In this document: piece after piece, positions 18,342 to 27,567 of the stretch | How positions within the stretch are numbered: position 1 is the stretch's first letter | Layout of the letters: each line of letters begins with the position of its first letter | Assembly (NCBI GenBank): GCA_028281535.1 | Contig: JANQJS010000019.1 | Coordinates: forward strand, 124,001 to 188,000 | DNA from: Sedimentisphaerales bacterium | GTDB lineage: Bacteria; Planctomycetota; Phycisphaerae; Sedimentisphaerales; SM23-30 | Direction of reading: 5' to 3' | Length of the DNA: 64,000 nt | Notes under the pieces: generated by a model | Told to the model about the DNA's origin: nothing | Database searches by the model: none | What the model saw: the letters and a program-made list of their open reading frames with translations, nothing else | Translations under genes and position numbers: made by a program

Positions 18342-20417
18342 ATGTTATGGTTGAAAAGTAAAATTTGGGTGCTTTTAAGTTTGTGGGTATCTTTGTCGCC
18401 CCAATTATATGCACAGTCGCATGGTTTCAGCGAAGATCCTCTTGTGTCGCTGCAGACCAATTTTGGAGAAATTCAGGTTCAGCTGGATCCAAATAATGCT
18501 CCCTTTTCCACACAAAATTTTATCGATTATGTCGAATCAGGTTTTTACGATGGCTTGATTTTTCATCGCGTAGAATCACAACCTAGTTTTTCAGTAGTGC
18601 AAGGTGGCGGGTTTGATCCAAACCTCAATTTTGTTACGCCGCCTAATCCGCCTGTACCATATGAAGGGGATAATGGATTAAGTAATTTGCGTGGAACCAT
18701 TGGCATGGCGCGTACCAGTGACCCGAATTCTGCAACGTCTCAGTTTTATTTTAATGTCACTGACAATCCGGCGTTTGATCCCAATGCACAGCCTAGTGGA
18801 TTTGGTTTTGCTGTGTTTGGTCAAGTCGTTAGTGGTCTAGATAATCTTGATACGATTTCCAATGTTCCTGTCTCAACACAAAATATTCCAGGTGGAGGTT
18901 CACTGACCAATGTTCCAGACCCAAATAATCAGGTCATTATCCAATCAACAGTTTGGTTAAATCCACCTCCAGAGACATTGAATATAAACCAGTCATCTAG
19001 TCCTTTTGAAATACTTACACTTGATGGCGATCGTTTGCAATTGGAGATTCAAGGGCCTGGCCAGGTGGTATGGGAGGTGGTTCGGGATCAAAAAACCAAT
19101 CGAATCATATCTTCGAAATCATTGGGCATTCAAGGAACTGATAAAAATAGCCAATTTACTTTTAAAAACCTTGATCAGCCAGGAGAGATTTCTTCGGATG
19201 AATTGACTATAGATAACTCGTTGATGAGTTTGTCTTATCAGGGACATGTTGATGAAGTTAAAAGTCTATCTGGCAGTAAAGGGACTTTGGAGCTATTGGA
19301 TGTTGGCAGTGCGATTGCTATCGATTTGCCCGAATTTAATATAAAGCAGTTGGATGCAGATAATTTAGGTGATCCTAATTTTATGGCGAACGATCCCAAT
19401 TTTATTGAGCCAATATTATTTGCGAAAAGTTTGCCTGTCTTGAATGTGTCGCAGGATATTGATCAGTTGCAATTAATGGATGCCAATAGTCGCAATCGGT
19501 TCAAGTCGATACATATTGGTGGTGTTATTAATGATAGTTTTGTTTTCGGGTTGGGCATTGATTCACTTGTTGTAGACAACTCCTCTGATCTGGCCAGTGC
19601 GATTTTTAGAACAGAATTCGATTTTATTTTACCAGGTAGTCGGATTGAGCATGTCCAGGTCAAGCAGGGCAGTGTTGTTAGTAGTGATTTTAATTGCCGA
19701 GCAAGGGTGGGTCGATTTGAAATCTTAAATGGTGATTTGTTTTCCAGCGAGATCATCGTTTCTCAAAAAGGCGGTGAGATTCGATCAGTGATGGTGCATA
19801 GTGACCCTGTATTAGATCCGAATGATACACGCGGCAATATACAATTTAGTACAATTTCTGCCGCGAGACGTATCCTTCGAATTCATGCAGATAATGTATT
19901 GAATGTTTCTCAGTTCAATACTTTAATTGCAACACGGAAAGCTTCTATTAACCTGGTGACGGCAAAGCAGATGAGTGGTACAAACGTTTCAAGTTTGAAT
20001 ATTCGTGAGATTTTGATCGGTGTTGATAAAAATGCCGAAAGGTTGGCTGAGCCGGAAGGTGGCAATTTCACTGGAGGAGATATTTCTGGCGGTTCGATTA
20101 GTAGTTCTTTTACGCTTAAAAAAGTGAGCGCTACTGGCCAGATCATCGGAGTAGGTATATCAAGTGGAAGACATGTTACTAATGTATTTGCAGAGGATGG
20201 TTTGATCAATTCGACAGTTTCTGCAGGCATAAATGTCTCCAAGATTCATATTGGATATCTTGATGGCAACCGGAAAAACATCGTAAACGAGAATGCCGAT
20301 GCCATTGCCACCATTAATGCCCGAAGACTCGGGCGAGTATTTTATACTGGAACGCGAGATTTGAATCTGTCAAATACGCGTCGTATCGGCACTATTCGAG
20401 ATGATGTTCCCGATTGA
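18342..20417 (+). CDS. Secreted cyclophilin-type peptidyl-prolyl isomerase fused to a long beta-rich domain
   Basis: The ATG at 18342 gives a clean signal peptide (ending QLYAQ). A TTG at 18282 would add 20 residues that spoil it. The cyclophilin domain occupies about residues 28-190: LQTNFGEIQVQLDPNNAP, FYDGLIFHRV with the catalytic Arg, IGMARTSDPNSATSQFYFNV and FAVFGQVVSGLDNLD. The remaining ~500 residues are beta-rich and repetitive (SSFTLKKVSATGQIIGVGI and similar), resembling solenoid surface domains, with no known family recognised. It is probably exported and may fold or anchor extracellular proteins; the C-terminal function is unknown. Many DPN motifs, as in neighbouring secreted proteins, occur in the first half. 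Confidence 0.83.
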   Translation: MLWLKSKIWVLLSLWVSLSPQLYAQSHGFSEDPLVSLQTNFGEIQVQLDPNNAPFSTQNFIDYVESGFYDGLIFHRVESQPSFSVVQGGGFDPNLNFVTPPNPPVPYEGDNGLSNLRGTIGMARTSDPNSATSQFYFNVTDNPAFDPNAQPSGFGFAVFGQVVSGLDNLDTISNVPVSTQNIPGGGSLTNVPDPNNQVIIQSTVWLNPPPETLNINQSSSPFEILTLDGDRLQLEIQGPGQVVWEVVRDQKTNRIISSKSLGIQGTDKNSQFTFKNLDQPGEISSDELTIDNSLMSLSYQGHVDEVKSLSGSKGTLELLDVGSAIAIDLPEFNIKQLDADNLGDPNFMANDPNFIEPILFAKSLPVLNVSQDIDQLQLMDANSRNRFKSIHIGGVINDSFVFGLGIDSLVVDNSSDLASAIFRTEFDFILPGSRIEHVQVKQGSVVSSDFNCRARVGRFEILNGDLFSSEIIVSQKGGEIRSVMVHSDPVLDPNDTRGNIQFSTISAARRILRIHADNVLNVSQFNTLIATRKASINLVTAKQMSGTNVSSLNIREILIGVDKNAERLAEPEGGNFTGGDISGGSISSSFTLKKVSATGQIIGVGISSGRHVTNVFAEDGLINSTVSAGINVSKIHIGYLDGNRKNIVNENADAIATINARRLGRVFYTGTRDLNLSNTRRIGTIRDDVPD

Positions 20418-20432
20418 TGAGTCATTGACGAT

Positions 20433-21812
20433 CTAATGTTCGACAGGTTCACCTAACTCTTCTTTGAGTTCGTCGAGTTTTTCCGCCAGGATGTCTGCCG
20501 AGGTGGCCTCGACATTTAATCGTAATAGGGGTTCTGTGTTGCTGGCACGGCAATTAAACCACCAATCTTTGTATTGTATGGTGATGCCATCGAGATGATC
20601 AATTTCACCATCGCTATACTTTTCTCCCATATGTTTCATCATGGCATCTTTGTCTTCGACTTCAAAGTTGATTTCACCACTACTATGATAATGTAGGAGT
20701 GGATCGATCAGTTCGCTTATTGGGGTTTCTGATTCGGTGAGAATATTTAATAGATGTACTAGTGTAATCATGCCGCTGTCAGCATAGAAGTTGTCTCGGT
20801 AGTAGAAGTGGCCACTCAATTCGCCACCGAAAATGGCTTGTGTATCTTTGAGTGTTTTTTTCATGAAGGCGTGACCCACGCGTTCACGTTTGGCTTGACC
20901 ACCTAATTTTGTGACGACTTCTTTGACGGCCCAGCTGGAACGTAAATCATAGACAATCGTTGAGCCAGGGTTTTTCTCCAGGAAATATTGTGCCATGAGT
21001 GCGGTTAGAATATCGCAGCTAACCGTTTCACCTTTTTCATTCACGACAATCAATCGATCGGCGTCGCCATCAAAGCAGATGCCCAAATGGGCTTCTTTGC
21101 CAAGGACTTCTGCCTTTAGTGCGGTTAAATTTGATTCGACCAAAGGGTTAGGATCGTGGACAAAGGTGCCATTATGTTCAAAGTTAATTGCTGAGATATC
21201 CAGGCCTAAATGACCAAAGAGCATGGGCACCATTTTGCCTGCCATGCCATTCGATGCATCAATCACGAGTTTTAATTTGCGAGGGCTGTTTTTTAGAAAA
21301 CTTAAAACATGCAATTGATACGGATCCGTTAGATCTCTTTCGGTAATTTTCCCCTTAGGAAATGTTGTTTCCTGATGGCGTAAGCTTACCGCAATTTTTT
21401 GGATTTCTTTCAGGCCGGTATCACCACCGATTGGGCGAGCCTGCTGGCCGCTGATTTTGCAGCCATTGTATTGTTCCGGATTGTGGCTGGCCGTGACTTG
21501 AACACCGCCACAAGCACCTAAATGGTTGATCGCGAAATAAATCTGTGGCGTATCAATCATACCAATATCAACGACATCTGCTCCGGCACTGGTCATACCT
21601 TCCATGAGTGCTTTGGCAACGGATGGGCTATGGCTGCGCATGTCTCTACCGACAACGATAGATCGGGCTGCGGGCTGGCCTTTATCAAAACCTTCCAGTT
21701 TTGAATGTAGAAAAAGTGCAGTTGCATGTCCGATGCTCCAGGCTGCTTCTTCATTGATCTGTTCGGGATAGAGGCCGCGAATATCATACGCTTTGAATAT
21801 TTTTTCATCCAT
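20433..21812 (-). CDS. Phosphomannomutase / phosphoglucomutase
   Basis: 459 residues in the four-domain alpha-D-phosphohexomutase layout: FKAYDIRGLYP at the N-terminus, the phosphoserine loop VTASHNPEQYNG, the metal loop FDGDADRL, the sugar-binding FGGELSGHFY, and the phosphate-binding end CRASNTEPLLRLNVEA. It interconverts hexose-6- and hexose-1-phosphates for GDP-mannose or UDP-glucose supply. The match is closest to the ManB/AlgC type. It is convergent with the cyclophilin gene, 15 bases apart. It fits the envelope-sugar theme with the pyrophosphorylase at 10719. Confidence 0.94.
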   Translation of the reverse strand: MDEKIFKAYDIRGLYPEQINEEAAWSIGHATALFLHSKLEGFDKGQPAARSIVVGRDMRSHSPSVAKALMEGMTSAGADVVDIGMIDTPQIYFAINHLGACGGVQVTASHNPEQYNGCKISGQQARPIGGDTGLKEIQKIAVSLRHQETTFPKGKITERDLTDPYQLHVLSFLKNSPRKLKLVIDASNGMAGKMVPMLFGHLGLDISAINFEHNGTFVHDPNPLVESNLTALKAEVLGKEAHLGICFDGDADRLIVVNEKGETVSCDILTALMAQYFLEKNPGSTIVYDLRSSWAVKEVVTKLGGQAKRERVGHAFMKKTLKDTQAIFGGELSGHFYYRDNFYADSGMITLVHLLNILTESETPISELIDPLLHYHSSGEINFEVEDKDAMMKHMGEKYSDGEIDHLDGITIQYKDWWFNCRASNTEPLLRLNVEATSADILAEKLDELKEELGEPVEH

Positions 21813-21911
21813 TTTAGGCTGTTTCCTGTAAAAGGGTTGTTTTGGGTTATCAGAAAGTCATGCTACGCGAATCGATGTGAGAAATCAAGCTGAAGGGCAT
21901 CAAATGCGCAT

Positions 21912-21944
21912 AAAAAAAGCAAGCCATGCTGACCTGCTTTTTTT
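21912..21944. terminator. Terminator downstream of flgM (possibly bidirectional)
   Basis: An A7-GCA...TGC-T7 inverted repeat with a GC-containing interior. It sits between the flgM stop and the phosphohexomutase start on the minus strand, so flgM probably ends here. The stem is AT-rich. Confidence 0.6.
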
Positions 21945-21969
21945 AGTACCCATTTATTAACTATCATTG

Positions 21970-22263
21970 TTATTCAAAGAGGTTTTCCTCTAAGAAATTA
22001 TCGAGCGCCTCTGAGAGGTTCCCGTCAATATCATATGTTCCATTGTTGATTGCTTGGCGAATGCTTTCAACTTTGTCGGCGCGAACCTCGGGCAATTCTG
22101 ATATTTGATTAAAATACTGTGCCATGCTTGAGATTTCCACTTGGTCGTCGCTTTCTAGACTATTAGAACTCGACGGCGTCGCCTGCGCATTCGTGTTGTT
22201 GGTGCTGTTCGTCCGGAGCACCTGGGGACTCTGATAGCCATTAATTCCATTAATGTTATTCAT
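21970..22263 (-). CDS. flgM: Anti-sigma-28 factor FlgM
   Basis: 97 residues from the ATG at 22263, which has TAGGAT about eight bases ahead; an upstream frame start at 22293 adds ten basic residues and is less likely. The disordered Asn/Ser-rich N-terminus is followed by the FlgM core: DDQVEISSMAQYFNQI, VRADKVESIRQAINNGTYDI and a final helix NLSEALDNFLEE. FlgM holds FliA (sigma-28) inactive until the flagellar hook is complete. No other flagellar gene lies in the window. Confidence 0.85.
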   Translation of the reverse strand: MNNINGINGYQSPQVLRTNSTNNTNAQATPSSSNSLESDDQVEISSMAQYFNQISELPEVRADKVESIRQAINNGTYDIDGNLSEALDNFLEENLFE

Positions 22264-22327
22264 AATAAATCCTACCCTTCGTTTATTCTGCATTAAATGT
22301 TAGGGTGTGTGTGGTCCACCTTGAACC

Positions 22328-22355
22328 ACTATATCTTGTATGCTCGGCAGATCAA
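22328..22355 (-). promoter_or_regulatory. Candidate promoter for flgM
   Basis: TTGATC (4/6) and TATAGT (5/6) on the minus strand, 16 bases apart, about 65 bases before the ATG. No clear sigma-28 motif was noticed. The stretch 22356-22670 holds nothing I can identify. Confidence 0.35.
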
Positions 22356-22673
22356 GTTTTTTTCTCTTTCTGCCTTACAATGAGTATATCGTCGCGGGGT
22401 TTAAAGAAACTTGAGAAATTCCAGCCTTTGCAGCTAAGCCGTTAAAAAAACTCTTATTAGTATTGATAGCAAGGATATATGAAAATTATCGGACGTTATT
22501 TGTGTGCTTAGATTTGGGGGTCCAAGGCGGTGCTTTACCTATTTTAACTATCACGTCCATCTTGCCAAAATGTCATGTCCTATAATTGCCTCTACTAGAT
22601 GTTGTGTTCGTAAACCCCTTATTTTTATGAGTTAAGAAGAATAAAAATGTGTCAAACGATGGGATCTATTCGT

Positions 22674-22701
22674 TTGCAAGTCTGACTAATCGGCGTATAA
22701 T
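22674..22701 (+). promoter_or_regulatory. Candidate sigma70 promoter for the dnaJ-like gene
   Basis: TTGCAA (4/6) and a perfect TATAAT are separated by 16 bases. The predicted leader is about 20 bases. No CIRCE or HrcA-type inverted repeat is seen. Confidence 0.55.
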
Positions 22702-22727
22702 CTTTTGGGTCAAACTTACCAAATATT

Positions 22728-23696
22728 ATGGCAAAAGAAGATTATTACACAGTATTGGGCGTATCTCGCAAAGCCTCAAGTGAAGAGATTAAAAAGGCTT
22801 ACCGTCGTCTTGCGCGTAAATTCCATCCTGATGTGACGGGCAATGATGAGGCGGCAGCTGAGAAATTCAAGCAGGTGCAGGAAGCCTACGATGTTTTGCA
22901 TGATGCGAAAAAACGCCAAACATATGACCAATTTGGCCATGCTGGAGATTTTCGCGATACACAAGGCGGCTGGCCGGGCGGCCCAGGTGGATTTCGGTCT
23001 AAAGCGGGTGGTCAGAATATTAATTTTGATTTTTCTGATATTTTTGGCGGCCAGGGAGGTGGTGGCGGCTTTGGTGATATCTTTGAGCAGCTTCGCCAGC
23101 GTCAAGGCGGCGGGCATCCTCGTCAGCAAGCCCAACCTCAGCGAGGCAAGGATATTGAGCATAAAGTTCAGTTGAGTTTTATGGAGGCGATTGAAGGGAC
23201 TTCGCGGGATGTGATTATTTCATCGAGAGGGCCTGATGGAAAGGCTGGCCGCGAGCGGTTGTCGGCAAAGATTCCGGCGGGCGTGGATCATGGCAGTAAA
23301 ATTCGGCTTCGTGGCAAAGGTGAACCCGGCTCGGGAGGGCATGGAGATCTAATTATTCAGGTGGATGTTCGGGCTCACGATTATTTTGAGCGTGAGGGCA
23401 ATGATATTTATCTGGATGTACCATTGACGATTTTTGAGGCCGCCAATGGAACCAAGTTAGATGTGCCGACGTTATCAGGTACAACAACGGTAACGGTACC
23501 GGCTGGTACTGGGCATGATAAGAAATTACGTCTTAAAGGCAAGGGTGTATCTTCTCAAAAAGGTAAGGTCGGTGATATGTATTTGAATTTGAAAATCACC
23601 TTGCCAGAAAAAATAGATAAAGCATCACTCCAATTACTTGAAGAGTTTTCACAAAAGAATCCTCAGGATGATTTGCGTCAACATTGGCAGTTATAA
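22728..23696 (+). CDS. DnaJ-class co-chaperone of the CbpA type (no zinc finger)
   Basis: 322 residues. The J domain (1-70) has DYYTVLGV, the HPD motif in RKFHPDVT, and the usual helix IV end. A G/F-rich linker (about 85-145) contains FDFSDIFGG and [11 protein letters not shown]. The two C-terminal substrate-binding domains follow ([20 protein letters not shown]...[18 protein letters not shown]). The CxxCxGxG zinc repeats of type I DnaJ are absent. It stimulates DnaK and holds unfolded proteins. The next gene starts 2 bases after its stop and rnpA follows, suggesting an operon. Confidence 0.93.
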   Translation: MAKEDYYTVLGVSRKASSEEIKKAYRRLARKFHPDVTGNDEAAAEKFKQVQEAYDVLHDAKKRQTYDQFGHAGDFRDTQGGWPGGPGGFRSKAGGQNINFDFSDIFGGQGGGGGFGDIFEQLRQRQGGGHPRQQAQPQRGKDIEHKVQLSFMEAIEGTSRDVIISSRGPDGKAGRERLSAKIPAGVDHGSKIRLRGKGEPGSGGHGDLIIQVDVRAHDYFEREGNDIYLDVPLTIFEAANGTKLDVPTLSGTTTVTVPAGTGHDKKLRLKGKGVSSQKGKVGDMYLNLKITLPEKIDKASLQLLEEFSQKNPQDDLRQHWQL

Positions 23697-23698
23697 GT

Positions 23699-24100
23699 AT
23701 GGCTGACTTAAAATATCGAAACCTGTTTTTTATGAAACAACATTCTCATCATATTTTATTGATCCTTTGTCTTGGAATGGTATTTGGATTTTTTGCGTCC
23801 ATATTACAGGCTCAAACGTCTGAGCCTGTAGCTAGTGAGGCGATCGTTGAGGTTGATAAGTCAAAACAAGAGCAGTCGCGTCAAGAACTTCGTTTGATGC
23901 TATGGCTGAGTATCATTGTTTTGACATTGTTTGTTTTGTTCGTAGCGATTCTTTCCTTTTTTCGGTGGCGACGAGCGGTGCGTCATAGTTTGAATGTGGG
24001 TAAGAAAAATGAACCAACTGAGGTAACAGATCTTTGGAGTAAGTATCGCATAGACGAAAAAGAAATCGATGCATTTTTTGAAGATGAAAAGGGAAGTTAA
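23699..24100 (+). CDS. Small bitopic membrane protein of unknown function between dnaJ-like gene and rnpA
   Basis: 133 residues from the ATG 2 bases after the dnaJ-like stop; another ATG at 23732 is possible. There is a signal-like first helix (ILLILCLGMVFGFFASI, then QAQT), a polar stretch, then a second helix (LMLWLSIIVLTLFVLFVAIL) and a basic plus acidic C-terminus. No family is recognised. The tight spacing with both neighbours implies cotranscription with the CbpA-like gene and rnpA. Confidence 0.65.
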   Translation: MADLKYRNLFFMKQHSHHILLILCLGMVFGFFASILQAQTSEPVASEAIVEVDKSKQEQSRQELRLMLWLSIIVLTLFVLFVAILSFFRWRRAVRHSLNVGKKNEPTEVTDLWSKYRIDEKEIDAFFEDEKGS

Positions 24101-24117
24101 ACAAGCTCGAGGTTGAG

Positions 24118-24495
24118 TTGGTAGATCAAAACAATAGTAAAAAACGATTTGGTTTTTCCAGTCAATATCGATTGAAGAGTTCGCTTCAATTTGACAAAGT
24201 GTTTCAGGCACGCCGCAGTATTTCTGATGGCCATTTAATCCTGTTTGCCCGGCCGAACAATCTGGGGCATTGCCGTATTGGTTTAGGTGTCGGTAAGAAA
24301 GTTGGCGGGGCGGTGCAGAGAAATGATTATAAGCGACGGTTGCGAGAAGCTTTTCGATTGTCTCAGCATGAATTGAAAGGATCTTTTGATTTGGTGGTTG
24401 TGCCACGTGCCAAAAAGAGAATATGTGTTTCGCAATATCAAAAATCAATTGTTCACTTGTTCAGGCGTCTTCAAAAAAGAATAGAGAAAAAATAG
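24118..24495 (+). CDS. rnpA: Ribonuclease P protein component
   Basis: 125 residues. The TTG start is supported by GAGG six bases upstream, and no nearby in-frame ATG exists. It shows the family pattern: RLKSSLQFDKVFQARR, RIGLGVGKKVGGAVQRNDYKRRLREAFR (the RNR-like basic motif reads RND here), and FDLVVVPRAKK. It binds RNase P RNA to mature tRNA 5' ends. In many bacteria rnpA follows rpmH and precedes yidD; here it follows a dnaJ-like gene, and a canonical yidD lies about 23 kb away. Confidence 0.93.
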   Translation: MVDQNNSKKRFGFSSQYRLKSSLQFDKVFQARRSISDGHLILFARPNNLGHCRIGLGVGKKVGGAVQRNDYKRRLREAFRLSQHELKGSFDLVVVPRAKKRICVSQYQKSIVHLFRRLQKRIEKK

Positions 24496-24573
24496 TATTT
24501 CTCTATAATAGCAGTGAAAGTATATGTTCTCGGTTGAGTTGAAGTTATTCTATTTTTTAAGGAGCATTCGGTC

Positions 24574-25785
24574 GTGAATATTTTAAGGCATTGGATTGTT
24601 GTTGGGGTGTTATTACTTTTATGTCTCCCAGGATTGGTTTTTGGTGATTTAAATGCATTTCTTGCGAAAGGTGATTTCTCTGGGGGCAGTAAGACCTATT
24701 TGGAAAAGGTGCAAAAGACACCTGCGTCTCAGGAAGATCTTTTTTCATTAGGCGTTCTCCAATTTTTAGGTGGCGTTGAAGGTCTGATCCAATCATTTCA
24801 TCGGTATGGTATGGGGGGGGATTCGATTGCTGGTATGCATGTGCCTTTTTTGCGGCTGCCCATTCCTCCGAATAAGAATCCTGAAAAAATCACTTATGAT
24901 CAGCTTAGAAATATATTTGAGACATTTTATCAAGATATGCAACAGGTTGATAAAACGTTATCTCGTATTGGGGCCGAAGAGTTTCATGTGTCAGTAGATT
25001 TTACTATGATCAAACTGGATTTTGATGGTGATAGTAAGATCTCCGACGATGATTATTTTTATAATGTCTATTTGGCTTATAATTGGGAGGCGAGCTGGTT
25101 GTATGAAAGCGATCAACCATTTATCATTACGTTTGATCGCGGAGATGCTTATTGGTTGAGGGGGTATGCCAATTTGTTGATGGCGTTTTGCGATGTGATT
25201 TTGGCGTTTGATGGTCAGGAGTTGTTTGATGATTTTGGTTACTTGTTTTTTGCTAAGCCAGAGAAAAAAGTAATGGAAGTGAGTTCTGATGGTATGCTTC
25301 AAATCGCAGATATTGTCGCATTTTTACATTCGGTTCGTCTTGATATATCAGATTCTAAACGACTCAGCCGTTCTAGAGAGCATGTCTTGAAGACAATTGA
25401 ATTAAGTCGTTTGTCATGGGATGCAATAATCAATGAGACCGATGATTTGAATGAATGGGTTCCCAATGCGAATCAAGCATCTGTCACGGGGCTTTCAATG
25501 ACGGAAGAAAGGATTGCTGGTTGGTCAGATTTTCTTGATGAGGCGAGTGGGATATTAGAGGGGAAAACATTAATCCCACACTGGCGTTTTAAGGATCCTG
25601 ACAAAGGCATTAATTTGAAGAAAACGTTGAATGGTTTAAAACATTTTGATCTTATTCTGTGGGTACAGGGAAGCGGGGCGATTGATTATATGGAGAAAGG
25701 GGATGTGTCTTCGCGGGAAACATGGAGACGATTACAAAATCTATTTCAAGGTGATTTTGTTGGGTTTATGATTTGGATCAATTAA
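24574..25785 (+). CDS. Secreted protein of unknown function with an EF-hand-like loop
   Basis: 403 residues. GTG start with AAGGAG about nine bases ahead. A signal peptide ends near LVFGDL. The body is soluble and mostly helical. A calcium-loop-like segment DFDGDSKISDDD (about residues 149-160) matches the EF-hand D-x-D-x-D-x-x-I spacing; this is the only functional hint. The gene heads a same-strand run of membrane proteins (25805-27822). Confidence 0.68.
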   Translation: MNILRHWIVVGVLLLLCLPGLVFGDLNAFLAKGDFSGGSKTYLEKVQKTPASQEDLFSLGVLQFLGGVEGLIQSFHRYGMGGDSIAGMHVPFLRLPIPPNKNPEKITYDQLRNIFETFYQDMQQVDKTLSRIGAEEFHVSVDFTMIKLDFDGDSKISDDDYFYNVYLAYNWEASWLYESDQPFIITFDRGDAYWLRGYANLLMAFCDVILAFDGQELFDDFGYLFFAKPEKKVMEVSSDGMLQIADIVAFLHSVRLDISDSKRLSRSREHVLKTIELSRLSWDAIINETDDLNEWVPNANQASVTGLSMTEERIAGWSDFLDEASGILEGKTLIPHWRFKDPDKGINLKKTLNGLKHFDLILWVQGSGAIDYMEKGDVSSRETWRRLQNLFQGDFVGFMIWIN

Positions 25786-25804
25786 TCTGAAAGTGAGGCC
25801 AGAC

Positions 25805-26656
25805 ATGTTTGGAAAAATATCGGATACCTGGGAATTGATGGGCAGTAGTTGGGAAGTGATCAAAAAAGATAAGGAGCTTCTGATCTTCCCATTGGTTTCA
25901 CTGATTGCGTGTTTGCTTGTGTTTGCGTCATTTGCGATTCCGATTGTGAACTCGGGGGCTTTGGATAGAATCGATGAGCAAACACTCAATGATCCTGGGG
26001 TTTGGGCAACGACCTTTATGTTTTATTTTTGTAATTACTTTATCATCATCTTTTTTAATACCGCGTTGATTACCTGCGCGACGATTCGGTTCAATGGCGG
26101 CGATCCAACATTGGCAGATGGGTTTCGTGGTGCGATGCGTCGGTTTCATTCGATTTTTGGTTGGGCTCTGGTAAGTGCAACTGTTGGGATGATTTTGCGA
26201 ATGATTGAAGAGCGAAGCGAGAAGGTGGGAACGATCATTACCAGTATTTTAGGAATGATCTGGACCGCGGTCAGTTTTCTGGTGATCCCGGTGATGGTGG
26301 TAGAAGATAAATCGCCTTTGCAAGCGTTAAAAGAATCGACAGTCTTATTAAAGAAAACTTGGGGTGAACAGCTCGTGAGTAATTTTAGTTTTGGGTTGGT
26401 TTATTTTCTTTTGGGATTGCCTGGGTATCTTCTGATAGGGTTTGGTGTCTTTATGTTTAGTTCTTCGATCGTGTTGGCGGTGAGTTTAATTGCCATTGCG
26501 GTGATTTATTTGATCATTGTCGGATTGATTAATTTTGCACAGCAGTCGATTTTTCAAGCCGCTCTTTATTTTTATGCTAAAGATGGTCGCATGCCCGAAG
26601 CCGCGGGAGATTTATTTGATGCGTCGGCATTGTCGAATGCTTATTCAGCGAAATAA
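25805..26656 (+). CDS. DUF6159-family multi-pass membrane protein
   Basis: 283 residues from the ATG at 25805, which has GAGG seven bases ahead (a GTG at 25793 lies within the SD region). The start MFGKISDTWELMGSSWEVIKKDKELLIFP followed by helix ACLLVFASFAIPIV (quoted here in parts) is the family pattern. About six membrane helices follow. The function of the family is unknown. It ends 27 bases before the next gene. Confidence 0.76.
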   Translation: MFGKISDTWELMGSSWEVIKKDKELLIFPLVSLIACLLVFASFAIPIVNSGALDRIDEQTLNDPGVWATTFMFYFCNYFIIIFFNTALITCATIRFNGGDPTLADGFRGAMRRFHSIFGWALVSATVGMILRMIEERSEKVGTIITSILGMIWTAVSFLVIPVMVVEDKSPLQALKESTVLLKKTWGEQLVSNFSFGLVYFLLGLPGYLLIGFGVFMFSSSIVLAVSLIAIAVIYLIIVGLINFAQQSIFQAALYFYAKDGRMPEAAGDLFDASALSNAYSAK

Positions 26657-26683
26657 ATGAATAGTTTATATAAGGAGAATTTT

Positions 26684-26992
26684 ATGGCAGTTAACATCAA
26701 AAGGATTTCAGTATTGCAGACAGGAAAATTTTTAGCACTGATTTATGGCATGTTGGGACTGATCTATATTCCATTTCTTCTTTTTGGATCGATAGTAGGT
26801 GTTGATGCTGGAATGCATATCGCAGAATTACTGTTTTTGGTTATCTTGTATCCAATTATTGGTTTCGTTAGCGGTGTGATTTTTGCCGCATTGTATAAAC
26901 TTGTTGCCAATTATATCGGGGGTATTGAGATGACACTTGAAAGTGAATATCTAAGCACCTCTTTAGATACCGTTAGGTCGCAATCAACATGA
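26684..26992 (+). CDS. Small two-helix membrane protein, DUF3566-like
   Basis: 102 residues. AAGGAG seven bases ahead of ATG 26684 fixes the start and rules out the upstream ATG at 26657. It begins VNIKRISVLQTGKFLALIYG, has two membrane helices, and ends with a helix and LVANYIGGIEMTLES, a layout seen in DUF3566-like transmembrane proteins. Function unknown. It sits between two other small membrane genes in the same direction. Confidence 0.66.
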   Translation: MAVNIKRISVLQTGKFLALIYGMLGLIYIPFLLFGSIVGVDAGMHIAELLFLVILYPIIGFVSGVIFAALYKLVANYIGGIEMTLESEYLSTSLDTVRSQST

Positions 26993-27022
26993 TGATGAAA
27001 GGTTTAAAAGGGATTAAAGTTG

Positions 27023-27523
27023 ATGAACAAGGTAGCATATAACAAAAGCCTCTATTGGGCGATATTAATATTTTTACCAGTCGTGATTTACTGTTTTGCG
27101 ATGAGTGTTTTTGCGTTTATGTCAGGTAGTATGTTTTTTCATTTTGAAGTTTCTGAGGGATTTGCTAAAGGAATGATAAGCGCTTTTAAGGTGACTAGTG
27201 TACTTTGCTCAATCATAGGGTGTTGGTATTTTTACAAGAAATATATTGTTTATGATAATAGGCTAGGTCTCATTCCAGTAAAAACGATTATGGTTTGGGT
27301 TGGTACTATTGTTGTAGCGATAGTCTTATACATCATTGCAAGGATGATGGTTGGTTTTGTTTGGGGTTTTTTAATAAGCTCAGACACTGTTGGGAGTGGA
27401 TCTGAATCTTTTCGGCAAATGTTCCTTGTTAGTGAAATAGTCGGTTTAGTTTGCGCCTTATTTGGGAGCGTCTTTTTTTATAAAAGTAAATCAAAAAAAA
27501 TTAAAACGGCTGAGAATCTTTAG
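27023..27523 (+). CDS. Hypothetical four-helix membrane protein
   Basis: About 166 residues from ATG 27023; AGGGA lies about nine bases upstream, and a TTG precedes it by one codon. Hydrophobic segments appear near residues 9-35, 50-62, 88-115 and 140-155, and the C-terminus is Lys-rich (YKSKSKKIKT). I recognise no family. Part of the membrane-gene run 25805-27822. Confidence 0.55.
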   Translation: MNKVAYNKSLYWAILIFLPVVIYCFAMSVFAFMSGSMFFHFEVSEGFAKGMISAFKVTSVLCSIIGCWYFYKKYIVYDNRLGLIPVKTIMVWVGTIVVAIVLYIIARMMVGFVWGFLISSDTVGSGSESFRQMFLVSEIVGLVCALFGSVFFYKSKSKKIKTAENL

Positions 27524-27567
27524 TTTTATTGTGATAATGGTGCGTGCTGATTGTAGCAGATAGATCT

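Noticed and set aside
23200-23420. Zinc-finger region of a type I DnaJ
   Set aside because: No CxxCxGxG repeats are present; the protein is of CbpA type.
24101-24117. rpmH next to rnpA
   Set aside because: Only 17 bases lie upstream of rnpA, and no L34 sequence is seen in the neighbourhood.
23900-24448. 182-residue minus-strand frame across rnpA and its neighbour
   Set aside because: It spans two better-supported plus-strand genes and shows no recognisable domain.
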